Source of the DNA: Clytia hemisphaerica
Lineage: Eukaryota; Cnidaria; Hydrozoa; Leptothecata; Clytiidae
Length of the DNA: 64,000 nucleotides
Assembly (NCBI GenBank): GCA_902728285.1
Contig: CACVBU010000351.1
Coordinates: forward strand, 682,001 to 746,000
Direction of reading: 5' to 3'
Numbering within the stretch: position 1 is the first letter of the stretch; every line of letters starts with the position of its first letter. A program made the translations under genes and the position numbers. The notes beneath the pieces were generated by a model, which was not told where the DNA came from, did no database searches, and saw nothing but the letters and a program-made list of their open reading frames with translations. Shown in pieces: positions 1 to 9,977 of the stretch.

Positions 1-15
1 CATCATATTCCTCTC

Positions 16-1248
16 ATTCCTCATCACATTCCAGAAAGGTTTCTAGGAAAATCAAATATGGTACTCTTCGAAAGCTTATAGAGGCTGAATTTTCACTCAA
101 GGCGGCTTCAAATTCCCCTGACCCCCTTTTCCCCTGACCTTATTTTGTAAATTGAGTTAAAAGTACATTTTTTGGCTGAAATTTTTGCCCAAAATGAGTA
201 CCCATTGCTACTTGATTCTTGATTTTGTGAAAGCATCCTAGACAGTTTCAAGAATTTATCAAAAGTTGGAACCTTTTCTTTTCTTTTAAAGATTAGGGCT
301 AGCTCAAAGTCAGTTTTAACTCTAGAATCCTAAAAATCTTGACAATGTTGCTCAAAACAACAATTTTTGCTCAAGATTGAACAGAAAATGAGCCCACTCA
401 GATAATAAAATCATGGTTTTTGGAAAGTTTCATGGGGATAGTACAAACATTCATCGAGATCTTTACCTCCTGATCTACCATTTAAGGATCAAGTCTGTCA
501 AAATGTTCTTCTAACCTAAACTCTCAAATCTTTAAAGGTGGACTTTAACCAACCCCATAACACAACACAATTTTGCTATCAGCCTGTTTTGCTCTTAAAT
601 GCAGTTAATGAGCCCAAAGTTCAAATTATCCAAAGAGAAGGAAAGGTTTAGGAATATTTTGGACTTTTGGACTTATCTCTAAGTATTTGAGGGCAGAGAG
701 GTTGATGGCAAAATTGTTTTATGGGGTTGGTAAAGTTCACCTTTTAAGATTTGAGAGTTTAGAAGCACATTTTGACAGACTTGATCCTTAAATGGTAGAT
801 CAGGAGGTAAAGATCTTGATGAATGTTTGTACTATCCCCATGAAACTTTCCAAAAACCAAGATTTTATTATCTGAGTGGGCTCATTTTCTGTTCAATCTT
901 GAGCAAAAATTGTTGTTTTGAGCAACATTGTCAAGATTTTTAGGATTTCAGAGTTAAAACTGACTTTGAGCTAGCCCTAATCTTTAAAAGAAAAGAAAAG
1001 GTTCCAACTTTTGATAAATTCTTGAACTATCTATAGGATGCTTTCACAAATCAAGAATCAAGTAGCAATGGGTACCTTTTTTGGGCAAAAAATTTCAGGC
1101 CAAAAATGTACTTTTAACTCAATTTTACAAAATTAAGGGGGTCAGGGGAGTTTGAAGCCGCCTTTGAGTGAAAATTCAGCCTCTATAAGCTTTCGAAGAG
1201 TACCATATTTGATTTTCCTAGAAACCTTTCTGGAATGTGATGAGGAAT
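16..1248. mobile_element. 1.23-kb foldback (long inverted repeat) element
   Basis: The left arm (about 16-585) reappears reverse-complemented at about 700-1248, with only scattered substitutions and small indels, around a central spacer of about 115 bp. Landmarks: ATTCCTCATCACATTCC at 16 is mirrored by GGAATGTGATGAGGAAT ending at 1248, and GATCTACCATTTAAGGATC near 472 is mirrored near 780. Similarity stops sharply outside these limits. No reading frame of note lies inside. This looks like a non-autonomous foldback DNA transposon. A transcript across it would fold into a hairpin of more than 500 bp. Clear target-site duplications were not found. Confidence 0.85.
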
Positions 1249-2540
1249 CATGATTTTCAGATAAAATTTACTTTTTAACTGCCAATTACTGGCTGCAATA
1301 GAATGACCTCAGCTCTAGTCAAAAAATTGAAAAAAAAACCTTTTTTGGCCCAAAAATCACATTTGACAACTTTTTTTTCACCTAGTTTCATTGTTTTTAT
1401 ATAAAATATTCATCATAGCCCTTATATTATAACAAATTCAGTGACCTAGACCCCTTTGAAGTTTGCCAATGTGCCAAAATAACCCGAATTTTAGTCATTT
1501 TTCGAGCGATGTTAAGAAAATTTTTAAATCAAGATAAAAAATTAATGGTAGGAGGTCACATAGGTTTCTCTTTTGATCCTAAGAGACCAGGCGGTTGTCT
1601 TTCAGGAACAGAAGAGTTGGAGGTCAGACAATGTTGGGATTTCTAGGAAAATTGGGCTAAAGTTGTTACTTTTTTGAGACCTTATTGGCTTTTCGGGCCT
1701 CTAGGGGCCAGTAGGGCCGGAATTTTTTATTGCAATCACTTCAAATGGATAGACCAGGGACTAAACTACCAGAAAATATTATTTTGAGCAGTAAGAAACT
1801 CCCCTGGGACAGGTCAGATGGCTCTTAAAATACCCCTAAAATCAAATTTGTAGTGTTTTTTGTGACGTCAGAACTCCAGCTACCATTTTGAAATTTTGAT
1901 TTTTTTTGGAAAATTGTATAGTTTACTGGCCATAGTTTCAGAATCACCCAAAATCAATTCCTCATTTTGATTTGAGAAAGCATGGTTCTATATCAAAAAA
2001 CTTTTTAAAGTGCAATGCCCAAAAATGTCAAAAACTTCAAATTGGCATAAATCCACCATTATGGATTTTCAGACCAAAATATTTTGGAATTTTACTCAGT
2101 TCATTGTACTTAACAACATATCAAAAAATGAAAAAAATCTAAGTTTCAAACTATTGGAACTGCCCCAAACTGTCCCATTCTTAAAAAAACTGGCTCTTAA
2201 TAAGGAAAACACAAGACTTGTTTAAAATCTGTCATAGTCATTGACCTTTTTAAACCCTGGATTATAAATCGCTATCTTTGATCGGAGTTTTTTTTTTAAA
2301 TCGTGCCCGAGAAGAAACCATTGCAGTGATAAACTTTCCCTAACAGCCCAACAAGTATTCGAGAAAAAATAGATCTAGCGTCCCCATTCATTACACTGCT
2401 ATTGAATAGTGCTACCAACATAACGCTTAGAAGCACATAAAAGCTCAGATTTTCAGATTTCCTTAGCACAACATACACATACGCTATAATCTCGGTCTCG
2501 GTCATTTTGAGAATCTTTGCTAATTCTTCGTTTTTAGCAA
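1249..2540. other. AT-rich intergenic stretch, no gene recognised
   Basis: I see no coding signal, splice structure or RNA gene here, only short frames with stop-rich AT composition. Around 2270-2410 the sequence (TCTTTGATCGGAGTTTTTTT and what follows) resembles 45960-46150, so part of it is a dispersed repeat. Confidence 0.4.
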
Positions 2541-2544
2541 TTTG

Positions 2545-2830
2545 AAGTTCAGACGAGAAAGTCACTTTTGGGCTAGTTGATATTTCAATTCGGGAAGGGT
2601 TTTTAAACTTCCAGGCTATCTTCTGAGCCCTATTGGACCATACTTTTGGATCCTCAGATCCTAAGTCTTATGTCTACCGTTAAAACTAGAAAACTACCCT
2701 TCTATCGTAATTCAAAGCTCTTCCAATTCGTTTGTGGTTGTAAGATTCCGTGGAAATTTCTCTTTTTTCTCAAATAAATACTATGACTATGATTGCAGCC
2801 CGAAACTTTTTTACAAAGTCGTCAAATCTT
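2545..2830. repeat. Dispersed repeat, copy 1 (second copy at 13045-13330)
   Basis: About 285 bp matches 13045-13330 in the same orientation. Shared blocks in the same order include CGAGAAAGTC, TTTTGGGCTA, AATTCGG, TTTTGGATCCT, CTACCCTTC and TTTTTTCTCAAATA. The copies differ by many substitutions and small indels, so the family is old. No terminal inverted repeats were identified. Confidence 0.65.
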
Positions 2831-3060
2831 TCTGTTCTGACACACAACAGTAACCTTCTTTTATTTTTGATCTCTTTTCTTTCTCATCTCATTCAGTTCG
2901 AGTGTTTCAATGGAAGAACAAGAAGTCACTTTGACCAACGATCGATCCGTCCTCAAATCACATAAAGAGAAATTCAAGAACACAAAACCCAACCAAGGTA
3001 AGCTTAGAACCCAGTCTCCTAGTTAGTTGTTAGTACCCAGCCCCTTGATCCGTTATTTAC

Positions 3061-3280
3061 CGAGTTTATGTATCGGAGGATATCGAGGGCGACGGTAAGT
3101 GAAATGATACAAAACCAAGTCGATAGTTGATGTACGGCTCTATATCGCCTTTGCTCACCTAAACAGACGACAGTATCTTGGTGTTTTTACCGTCGCCGAG
3201 CAAAGTGGACGGCGATTTCGGTCCTATGTCAGCTTTGCTTTATACCGTCCCACTCGATTTATCTCAAATACATAAACTCG
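3061..3280. mobile_element. Small inverted-repeat element (MITE-like)
   Basis: It begins CGAGTTTATGTAT and ends with the reverse complement ATACATAAACTCG. The interior is rich in CGTCGCC/GGCGACGG segments in both orientations, including GAGGGCGACGGTAA near 3086 and TACCGTCGCCGAG near 3189. It has no coding potential. Confidence 0.55.
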
Positions 3281-3407
3281 CTTTTATGACTCTGACGGCG
3301 CTCGTAGGTGACGTTGCTTAAACGTCCATCAGATATAATAAAAAAATTGCGGAGTGACTGTGGCTAAGAGATTGAACTCCTGGATGCGAAATGAAACCAC
3401 TTATTAC

Positions 3408-3584
3408 CACTTATTTCCCATCCAGAACGCCCGCGCATGGTTTTTACGCAAACGCCGAATTGAAACTAAAATCTATTGCTAGATTTAAATTAATGCAGTC
3501 TTTAAAAACAAAGGAACCCCTAGATACAATCCGTCGTTATGATTACGGCGAGTTCTAGGCGCATTTTGGATGGGAAGTAAGTGG
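3408..3584. mobile_element. Small foldback element, about 177 bp
   Basis: The left end CCACTTATTTCCCATCCAGA pairs with a right end reading TTTTGGATGGGAAGTAAGTGG. The interior also has opposed GCGCC/GGCGC segments. This is typical of a non-autonomous DNA transposon remnant. Confidence 0.55.
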
Positions 3585-4729
3585 CTCACTTTTTCTTGTC
3601 TGGGAAAGGTAAGACATTCTACTCAATGGTAATAAAGTAGCCTTTGTTTTATCGATAGAGATTCAATTCCTTAGGTAAATTAAACAGGTTTTTAAAAATA
3701 CTGATTTGTCATTTTTGAACGATTTCTAGAACTGCGTCCAATGACCTCAGTGACGTCACGAAGATGAGAAGAGCAAAAACGATTTCGAAAAGGAGATTAG
3801 GAAAGAAAGTGGAAAGTGGTTTTTATACATATATTTATTGAACCTCTCCCACTTCGTCCCTCAATCGGCAAATTGTTATGACACACTTCACCTGACGTGA
3901 AATTACAAGCATCTTTACAGAAAATGGAGGACGATCAAAATGAAAAAAACCAAAATGTAAAAATGATATCTTCTATCTAAGGATGTTAGCTACAGGCTGC
4001 AGTTTGTTGTACTTGAAAAAAGTGACGATTCCTCATAAATGAAATTTAGTTGGAACAAACTTTCACCCAAAAAGTAAATTCTTTTCGCAGCTTATTTCGC
4101 TGTTATATTCGACAAAATTTCAAAGAAGAAAATATTTGAATGAAGTTTCCAGGGGGTAGTGGGATCGGTATAAATATCAACATTTTAGATGTTTTTTTAA
4201 AAATAACTAAATTAACTCGCACCTAAATGCATAGTTCTCATTTTGGTAAAAATATGAGAAAGCTTTTTGTTGATCCCGACTACAGTCAAATCCGTGAATT
4301 TATTATCGGGTTACCTTTTGTTGACACCCTCCTGATGAAGGAGGGAGTAAAAGTTCGTCCCATGTGGAGAGCAGTTCGTATAAATTCTACGAAAGTCTTA
4401 CGAAAGCTTTTCAGTTTTGCCTGCAAAGGATTTCAATTTTCACAACTTTTGATAGGAATATTTTCAAGGCATGTTTTACTTTAGGCGTACACACTTTCGC
4501 TTTTCAGTTTTGACTGCAAATGAGATGAGCTGGAGTTTATATAAAATGTTTTATTCATTGGTTATTTGAAATAAAAGAGATGACGCGTTCTTTAGAAAAA
4601 GCAATAAAATCATTTGTCTCAAGGTTCAACAACCAACCGAATCATCGAAAACCGTCGAAAACCTTGTAAAAACTCCAACTTGACCCCAATCTTCACAAAG
4701 TTGGATAGAAATATTTTCAAGGCATGTTT

Positions 4730-5153
4730 TACTTTAGGCGTACAAACTTTCGCGAACAGAAACTTTCGCGATTTTCGCGAAGGCCCTTTTTGCGAAAGTA
4801 TATGTCTTTAAAAATTCTAGGAAGGGCCATTCGCGAAATTTTATGCTCGCGAAAAATTCTTGACTAAATAGAAAATCTGTAAAACTTTGAATAAAATGTA
4901 ACTTTTATGGTACTTTTTAGCCTGCTAAAAGACTAATAAGTCAAAGAACAAAAGTTTCGAGCCAATCCAAGAAATATCTGTCCCTCTAAGCCATTTTTCA
5001 TGTGAAAATTCTCAATTTGCCGTCTTGATTCGCGAAAGTTTGTGCTTGCGAAATATATTTTTCCGTTAAATTCGCGAAAGTAAATGTTGTGAATTTCGCG
5101 ATTTTTCATTCACGCGAAAGTTTCTGCTCGCGAAAGTTTGTACGCCTAAAGTA
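4730..5153. mobile_element. TACTTTA-ended MITE with CGCGAAA motifs
   Basis: The left end reads TACTTTAGGCGTACAAACTT. The right end at 5153 is its reverse complement, CGCCTAAAGTA, preceded by GCGAAAGTTTGTA. The interior is filled with TTCGCG/CGCGAA motifs in both orientations. A truncated copy of the left end together with its flank (ATATTTTCAAGGCATGTTTT) lies about 250 bp upstream at 4450-4500, so the insertion site itself is locally duplicated. Compare the elements at 48477, 58621 and 61585, which also start TACTTTA. Confidence 0.7.
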
Positions 5154-5511
5154 TACCTCAATTTCATCTGAATTCCGCTGGTACCATTAGCTTTTGAGGC
5201 TTGAGGCTATAAAATTCCAAAGTTTTGCTCAAAAAAATGCTAGATAGTCAAACCTGAGGGAGTTCGTTTGCAGCCTCTGTAATCAAAAACTTATTGAACG
5301 ATATTTTAAAATAGGGTAAAATTTTTAATACGACCATTGTAAGATAATTTTTTCATGTATGTTTCATGTTCGAGAAAATTTCGTAGAGTAGAATTTATTG
5401 ATTTGTAGAAATTTTTATCTGTTTGAAATATATATAAGAAGTAAGTTACTAATCCAGTAGTTAGTTGATCTATTTAAAAAGCTCCCCAAAGTGTCATTGT
5501 ATCGAGGGGAT

Positions 5512-5925
5512 CCCTTATCGGGGAAAAAAATGTCGGGGGAAAGTGACGAAAATTTTGAGGGGGTGACGAAATTTTTCCCCGACATTTTATCACCCGACCA
5601 AAACTTGTACCCGATTTTGTTATCCCCGACCAAAACATTTACCCAAAATTTTTTACCACAACCAGAATTTAAATCTAATTTTTTCACACTTTTATTTACC
5701 GAAATTAGTGCTTTGAACGTCGAATTACAAGATCCATTTTCGAGCTAGTGAAGGAAACCATTTCTTTTGGACAATTTAGTCGGGCGAAAGTGACGAATTT
5801 GAAAATTTGGTCGGGGAAAAGTGACGAATTTAAAATTTTGTTCGGGGAAAATTGACGAAAATGCCTCTAGGTGTCGAAATTTTTTCCCGACGAAATAAAA
5901 CTCCGACATTTTCTTCCCCGATAGG
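5512..5925. mobile_element. Inverted-repeat element with GACGAA/TCGGGG subterminal motifs
   Basis: The left end CCCTTATCGGGGAAAAAAAT followed by GTCGG is mirrored at 5903-5925 as CCGACATTTTCTTCCCCGAT followed by AGGG. Inside, AGTGACGAA and CCCCGAC recur many times in both orientations. This kind of internal repetition is common in subterminal regions of non-autonomous DNA transposons. Short frames across it in both strands are repeat artefacts. Confidence 0.6.
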
Positions 5926-6359
5926 GTAGGCCTTTTTCAAATTTTGACGATAATCTTGACTTTTATTTTACCAGCCCTTAAATCTTATGAAATTAATCTA
6001 ATCCACTTGACTTTATGATTTTACTGATGGACATGAAGTTTCCGCCGAACGAAGTATTTTGCTGGCTTTCGGAAAACGGTAGCTCAAAGGTTCTCCCTGT
6101 CAAAATACTCATACTCGGTACTTCCATAGTTCGGGAGGAGACTGAGGGTTCAGTCTATGAGTGGATTCGGGTCTATAGCTTCGAGACCCTTATCCGATAG
6201 TTAGTCTGGATGCAACTTTGAATAAATAAAAATTGTCATGCTTAAAAATGAGGAGAGCGGGAGAAACCGGTGGTAACTTGCCGACCAAAATGTTTCTAAG
6301 TAAGGAATAAAGGAAATTGAAACATTAAAACAGTAAATCTATTGCTCAAACTTTTCATT

Positions 6360-7367
6360 TTATTGATTTTTCAACGATTTCAACAAGAACACAAGATCAT
6401 TCGCAAAATGTGATTGGTCAATATCTTTATAAGATGGAAACTGGTTAATGTCAATCAATGCGTAATTATTAGTCTCTCGCTCAACCAAAATATCAAATCC
6501 GTATAAATAAAGACCCGAAATATTATGCATGCGAGTTATAATTTCTTCAATAATTTCGGAATCAAGTAAATCCGATTTTTCATCCGAAGTCATCCAGCAT
6601 CTTTGATTCGGGTTAACTCCGTGTAACTCTTCATGGAATTGTTGACCCGTTTTGGAGACTTGAAACGAATTAAACACGATATTTGAGTTCGTTCGTAACT
6701 CGCTCATTTTCTCGTTCAAATTTTGAATGGAAGGACGTTCGCAAATATGATAGCGTGTGCCGATAACAAAAACTTTATAACACTTTCCACTGTGATTACA
6801 AAACTCTTGAATTAAACAAGGTTTCTTTATCTTTTTCAGTCCATCCATATTGAACACAAGACTCATCAAATGAGCGCCATTATCAAAATAAGCCGAGTAC
6901 GGTTTCACGACAACCGGGAATTGAAAATATCGTTCGTTCATCTCCGCCTTGATATTCGTGAACGAGTATTTCTCGGCAACATCCAAAGTTTTCGGTAAAA
7001 ACACATTGATATCTTTCAAAGTAAAAGTACATTTCCGTATCAAATCAATCATCAGTTTTCGATTGGTTAAGCGCCAACAAAACTCTAGATTATCCACGAC
7101 GATAATTTCAGGGTGATTCTTTGTGTATTCCACAAAATCGTCAATCTTTTGTTCAGCTTTCTCGACACCAACCTCTTTATCGTTATAATGATCCAAAATT
7201 TTATGCAAAATAAAATCAAAAGGTCCTTGAGCTTCAATACATTTTTCTACATCGATATTAACAACTTTTATGTTCGCTTTCTTGCAAGCTTCCAAGATTC
7301 GATCGGGTAGATTCATCCGTGTGGCTTTTCCTTTCGGGACACATAAGCCCAATCTCAAAGGCAACAT
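6360..7367 (-). CDS. Inositol-tetrakisphosphate 1-kinase (ITPK1)-like, intronless, copy 1
   Basis: The 335-residue uninterrupted frame belongs to the inositol 1,3,4-trisphosphate 5/6-kinase family. These cytosolic ATP-grasp enzymes phosphorylate inositol phosphates on the route to InsP5 and InsP6. Visible signatures: QGPFDFILHK near residue 48 in the N-terminal inositol-phosphate-binding half; FPVVVKP and the ATP-grasp strand PCLIQEF in the middle; YKVFVIG; ICERPSIQNL; and the metal-binding motif ALIDINQFPSY near the C terminus, equivalent to VIDINAFPGY in animal ITPK1. Length fits the catalytic core. The start is the first methionine of the family-like frame (MLPLRLGLCVP), directly after an AT-rich leader. 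AATAAA (6359-6364) overlaps the stop codon TAA (6360-6362), so the 3' UTR may be extremely short. The lack of introns contrasts with the spliced neighbours and suggests a retrocopy origin or an intronless lineage. The copy at 62837-63832 is the paralogue. Confidence 0.9.
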   Translation of the reverse strand: MLPLRLGLCVPKGKATRMNLPDRILEACKKANIKVVNIDVEKCIEAQGPFDFILHKILDHYNDKEVGVEKAEQKIDDFVEYTKNHPEIIVVDNLEFCWRLTNRKLMIDLIRKCTFTLKDINVFLPKTLDVAEKYSFTNIKAEMNERYFQFPVVVKPYSAYFDNGAHLMSLVFNMDGLKKIKKPCLIQEFCNHSGKCYKVFVIGTRYHICERPSIQNLNEKMSELRTNSNIVFNSFQVSKTGQQFHEELHGVNPNQRCWMTSDEKSDLLDSEIIEEIITRMHNISGLYLYGFDILVERETNNYALIDINQFPSYKDIDQSHFANDLVFLLKSLKNQ

Positions 7368-7447
7368 TTTATGCTTGATTTTTTTTCGTTTTTATTTTCT
7401 CTTTTTTTCTATAGAATAAAAGAAACGGTTGATTAGTCAGTTTGGAA

Positions 7448-8058
7448 GAACGAACGAACGAACGAACGAACGAACGAACGAACGAACGAACGAACGAACG
7501 AACGAACGAACGAACGAAACGAACGAAGAACGAAACGAACGAACGAACGAACGAACGAACGAACGAACGAACGAACGAACGAACGAACGAACGAACGAAA
7601 CGAACGAACGAACGAACGAACGAACGAACGAACGAACGAACGAACGAACGAACGAACGAACGAACGAACGAACGACGACGAACGAACGAACGAAACGAAC
7701 GACGAACGACGACGAACGAACGAACGAACGAACGAACGAACGAACGAACGAACGAACGAACGAACGAACGAACGAACGAACGAACGAACGAACGAACGAA
7801 CGAACGAACGAACGAACGAAAACGAACGAACGAACGAACGACGAACGAACAACGAACGAACGAACGAACGAACGAACGAACGAACGAACGAACGAACGAA
7901 CGAACGAACGAACGAACGAACGAACGACGAACGAACGAACGAACGAACGAACGAACGAACGAACGAACGAACGAACGAACGAACGACGAACGAACGAACG
8001 AACGAACGAACGAACGAACGAACGAACGAACGAACGAACGAACGAACGAACGAACGAA
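7448..8058. repeat. (AACG)n tetranucleotide microsatellite, about 610 bp
   Basis: Near-continuous AACG/CGTT repeats, interrupted by occasional one-base slips such as AACGAAACG, CGACGAACG and GAACAACG. The array lies 81 bp upstream of the ITPK1-like start at 7367, in the presumed promoter or 5' UTR. Because the unit has no stop codon in any frame, it makes long spurious frames encoding RTNE or SFVR repeats. These are not genes. The unit carries a CpG. Confidence 0.97.
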
Positions 8059-8583
8059 AATAATACTCATGTTGAAAATAAGAACATATTAAAACTTGTC
8101 TCCTCTAAATAAACTCTGAGACTACCGCCAATTCCTGGAAAAGTCAAATTTAGTATAGAAAGAAGAAACAGTTTTCAGAAGTCTAATTTAGACCCGGCGA
8201 ACGGCGAATTTCAACGGTCCTACGCACGAAAAAAAATTACAATTCGCCATTCGAAAAGTTCGGTTCACCGCCTCAAGTACATATTTACGCTAATCAATAC
8301 ATTGCGCTTGCTAAGAATTCACCGGCCTAGACTCTAGAAATAGCCAGAATTATTTTTCATTCGCCAACCGATTAAAAACAAAGCAAAACCCCTGTGAGTT
8401 TTAATTTATATAATATAATTTAAAAATTTGCATATAACATGAACATAAATATGTGCATATAAAAAATGTACAGTTAGTTACAATGCATAAATAAAAATCG
8501 TTTCGATAATCCAAATACCTATCCTATTTTACCCTCTTACATCAGTGGATGTCTGGTCTAGATCGGCATGTCCATTAAATTTC
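8059..8583. other. Non-coding stretch
   Basis: No gene, RNA or well-defined element recognised. It contains TTCGCC-type fragments near 8240-8360, similar in flavour to the TTCGCG foldback families, then plain AT-rich sequence. Confidence 0.35.
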
Positions 8584-8831
8584 CATACAGGGGGGTGTTG
8601 GGTGGACGAACCTTTCAAGTCAAAAAACAATTTTTGAAAATGATACCCCCTGGAAAATGGCAAAACTCACAAAAAGACCCTTGGAAAATTTCTATTCGTA
8701 CCTTAAAGTGATACTGGACGAACTAAAATCAGTTTTTTACCCCCTAAGAAAATAAAAAACACTCTTTTAGACCCCCTGGACATTCTGATCGAATCACCAC
8801 TGGAAATGTTCGTCACCCTCCCCCTGTATTG
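8584..8831. mobile_element. MITE with CATACAGGGGG ends
   Basis: The left end CATACAGGGGGGTGTTGGGT, continuing GGACGAAC, is mirrored at the right end as GTTCGTCACCCTCCCCCTGT. The interior contains opposed CCCCCTGGA segments. About 250 bp, non-coding. Confidence 0.6.
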
Positions 8832-9230
8832 ATATAAAATGGGATCGACCATTGAAGCCGGACATTAACTAAAAGGAAGTCACGTGACATTATGTAATTT
8901 CACCGGACTGAGAGAATGGGAATTTATAATCTGTCGCCATGAAACCTTAAAAATGACTCTGTTATGACAAATGAAACTTAATCCAGGCATATAGCTATCA
9001 TAAAAAGCATTTAAAAAATTAAAATCAAAGTTGTCAACAGTGATTATATCCCAAAGGTATTGAAATCCTCAGTTCTAAATTCAAATCTTTAAATACTTTC
9101 CATGATAACCATGCCCTGATTAAGTTTCATTTTTCATTCTGGGATCCCATGAAAGTTCAAATTGTAATTTTACGTTTTTCCTCGCTCGGTAAATCCTTGA
9201 ATCACAGATCTATCTCTTCGATTCGAGCCC

Positions 9231-9919
9231 TTATTAAAGTCTATTCACGATAAGTGTGCACTCTTTTTTCTTTTACCTATAACTTTTAAAGGAATTCTTC
9301 AATCTTTATAAATTTGGTATCATTGGAAAGATATTAGTGAGTGGAACAATTTGAAATAAAAAAATCTTTAAAAGAATTCTAAAAATGAAGATGAAAATGA
9401 AGAAGAAAAAAATGAAGATCTTGTAGAAAAGTGCTATATTTGTCATTTTCACAGGAGAGATTCTTTGATCTTAGAAGATCATCACTGTGAAGAAATTTCA
9501 TTAAAATATTTATTAAATATAAAGTTATTATACAAAGTTAATAAGTGATTGACCACAAAAAACAGCAAAAAACTGCAGAAAACAGCGTTTTTAGACGTCA
9601 ATCAGCTTATAACTTTGTTTGATATCTTTTGACTGGATGATTATTTTTGAGAATTTTTTTCACAGTGATGACGTTCGATGATCAAGGATTCACCTCAGTG
9701 AAAATGATTGTTATAGCACTTTTCTACAAGATCTTCATTTTTTTCTTCTTCATTTTCATCTTCATTTTTAGAATTTTTTCAAAAATTTTTTTATTTCAAT
9801 ATTTTCCACTCACTAATATCTTTAAAATGATACCAAATTTATAAAGATTGAAGAATTCCTTCAAAAGTTATAGGTAAAAGAAAAAAGAGTGCACACTTAT
9901 CGTGAATAGACTTTAATAA
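9231..9919. mobile_element. 0.69-kb foldback element
   Basis: The left arm (about 9231-9500) and right arm (about 9650-9919) are reverse complements with few differences. The outermost bases, TTATTAAAGTCTATTCACGA, have their complement at 9900-9919. The arms include purine-rich and pyrimidine-rich strings (GAAGATGAAAATGAAGAAG and its complement). The loop itself contains a further opposed pair, AAAGTTAATAAGTG and CTTATAACTTTG. It lies only 59 bp beyond the stop codon of the Josephin gene, so read-through from that gene would transcribe the hairpin. No protein is encoded. Confidence 0.85.
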
Positions 9920-9977
9920 ATAGCCTTCCCCAGGCTGAATAACACCGTCCCTTCTACTTGTGTGCTCGTGAAACGCA

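Noticed and set aside
2296-2565. Minus-strand 89-codon frame
   Set aside because: It overlaps a dispersed repeat related to 45960-46150 and has no recognisable motif.
7369-8112. Long frames on both strands encoding RTNE or SFVR repeats (up to 233 codons)
   Set aside because: They are translations of the AACG microsatellite, which has no stop codon in any frame. One-base slips change frame repeatedly, and there is no unique protein sequence.
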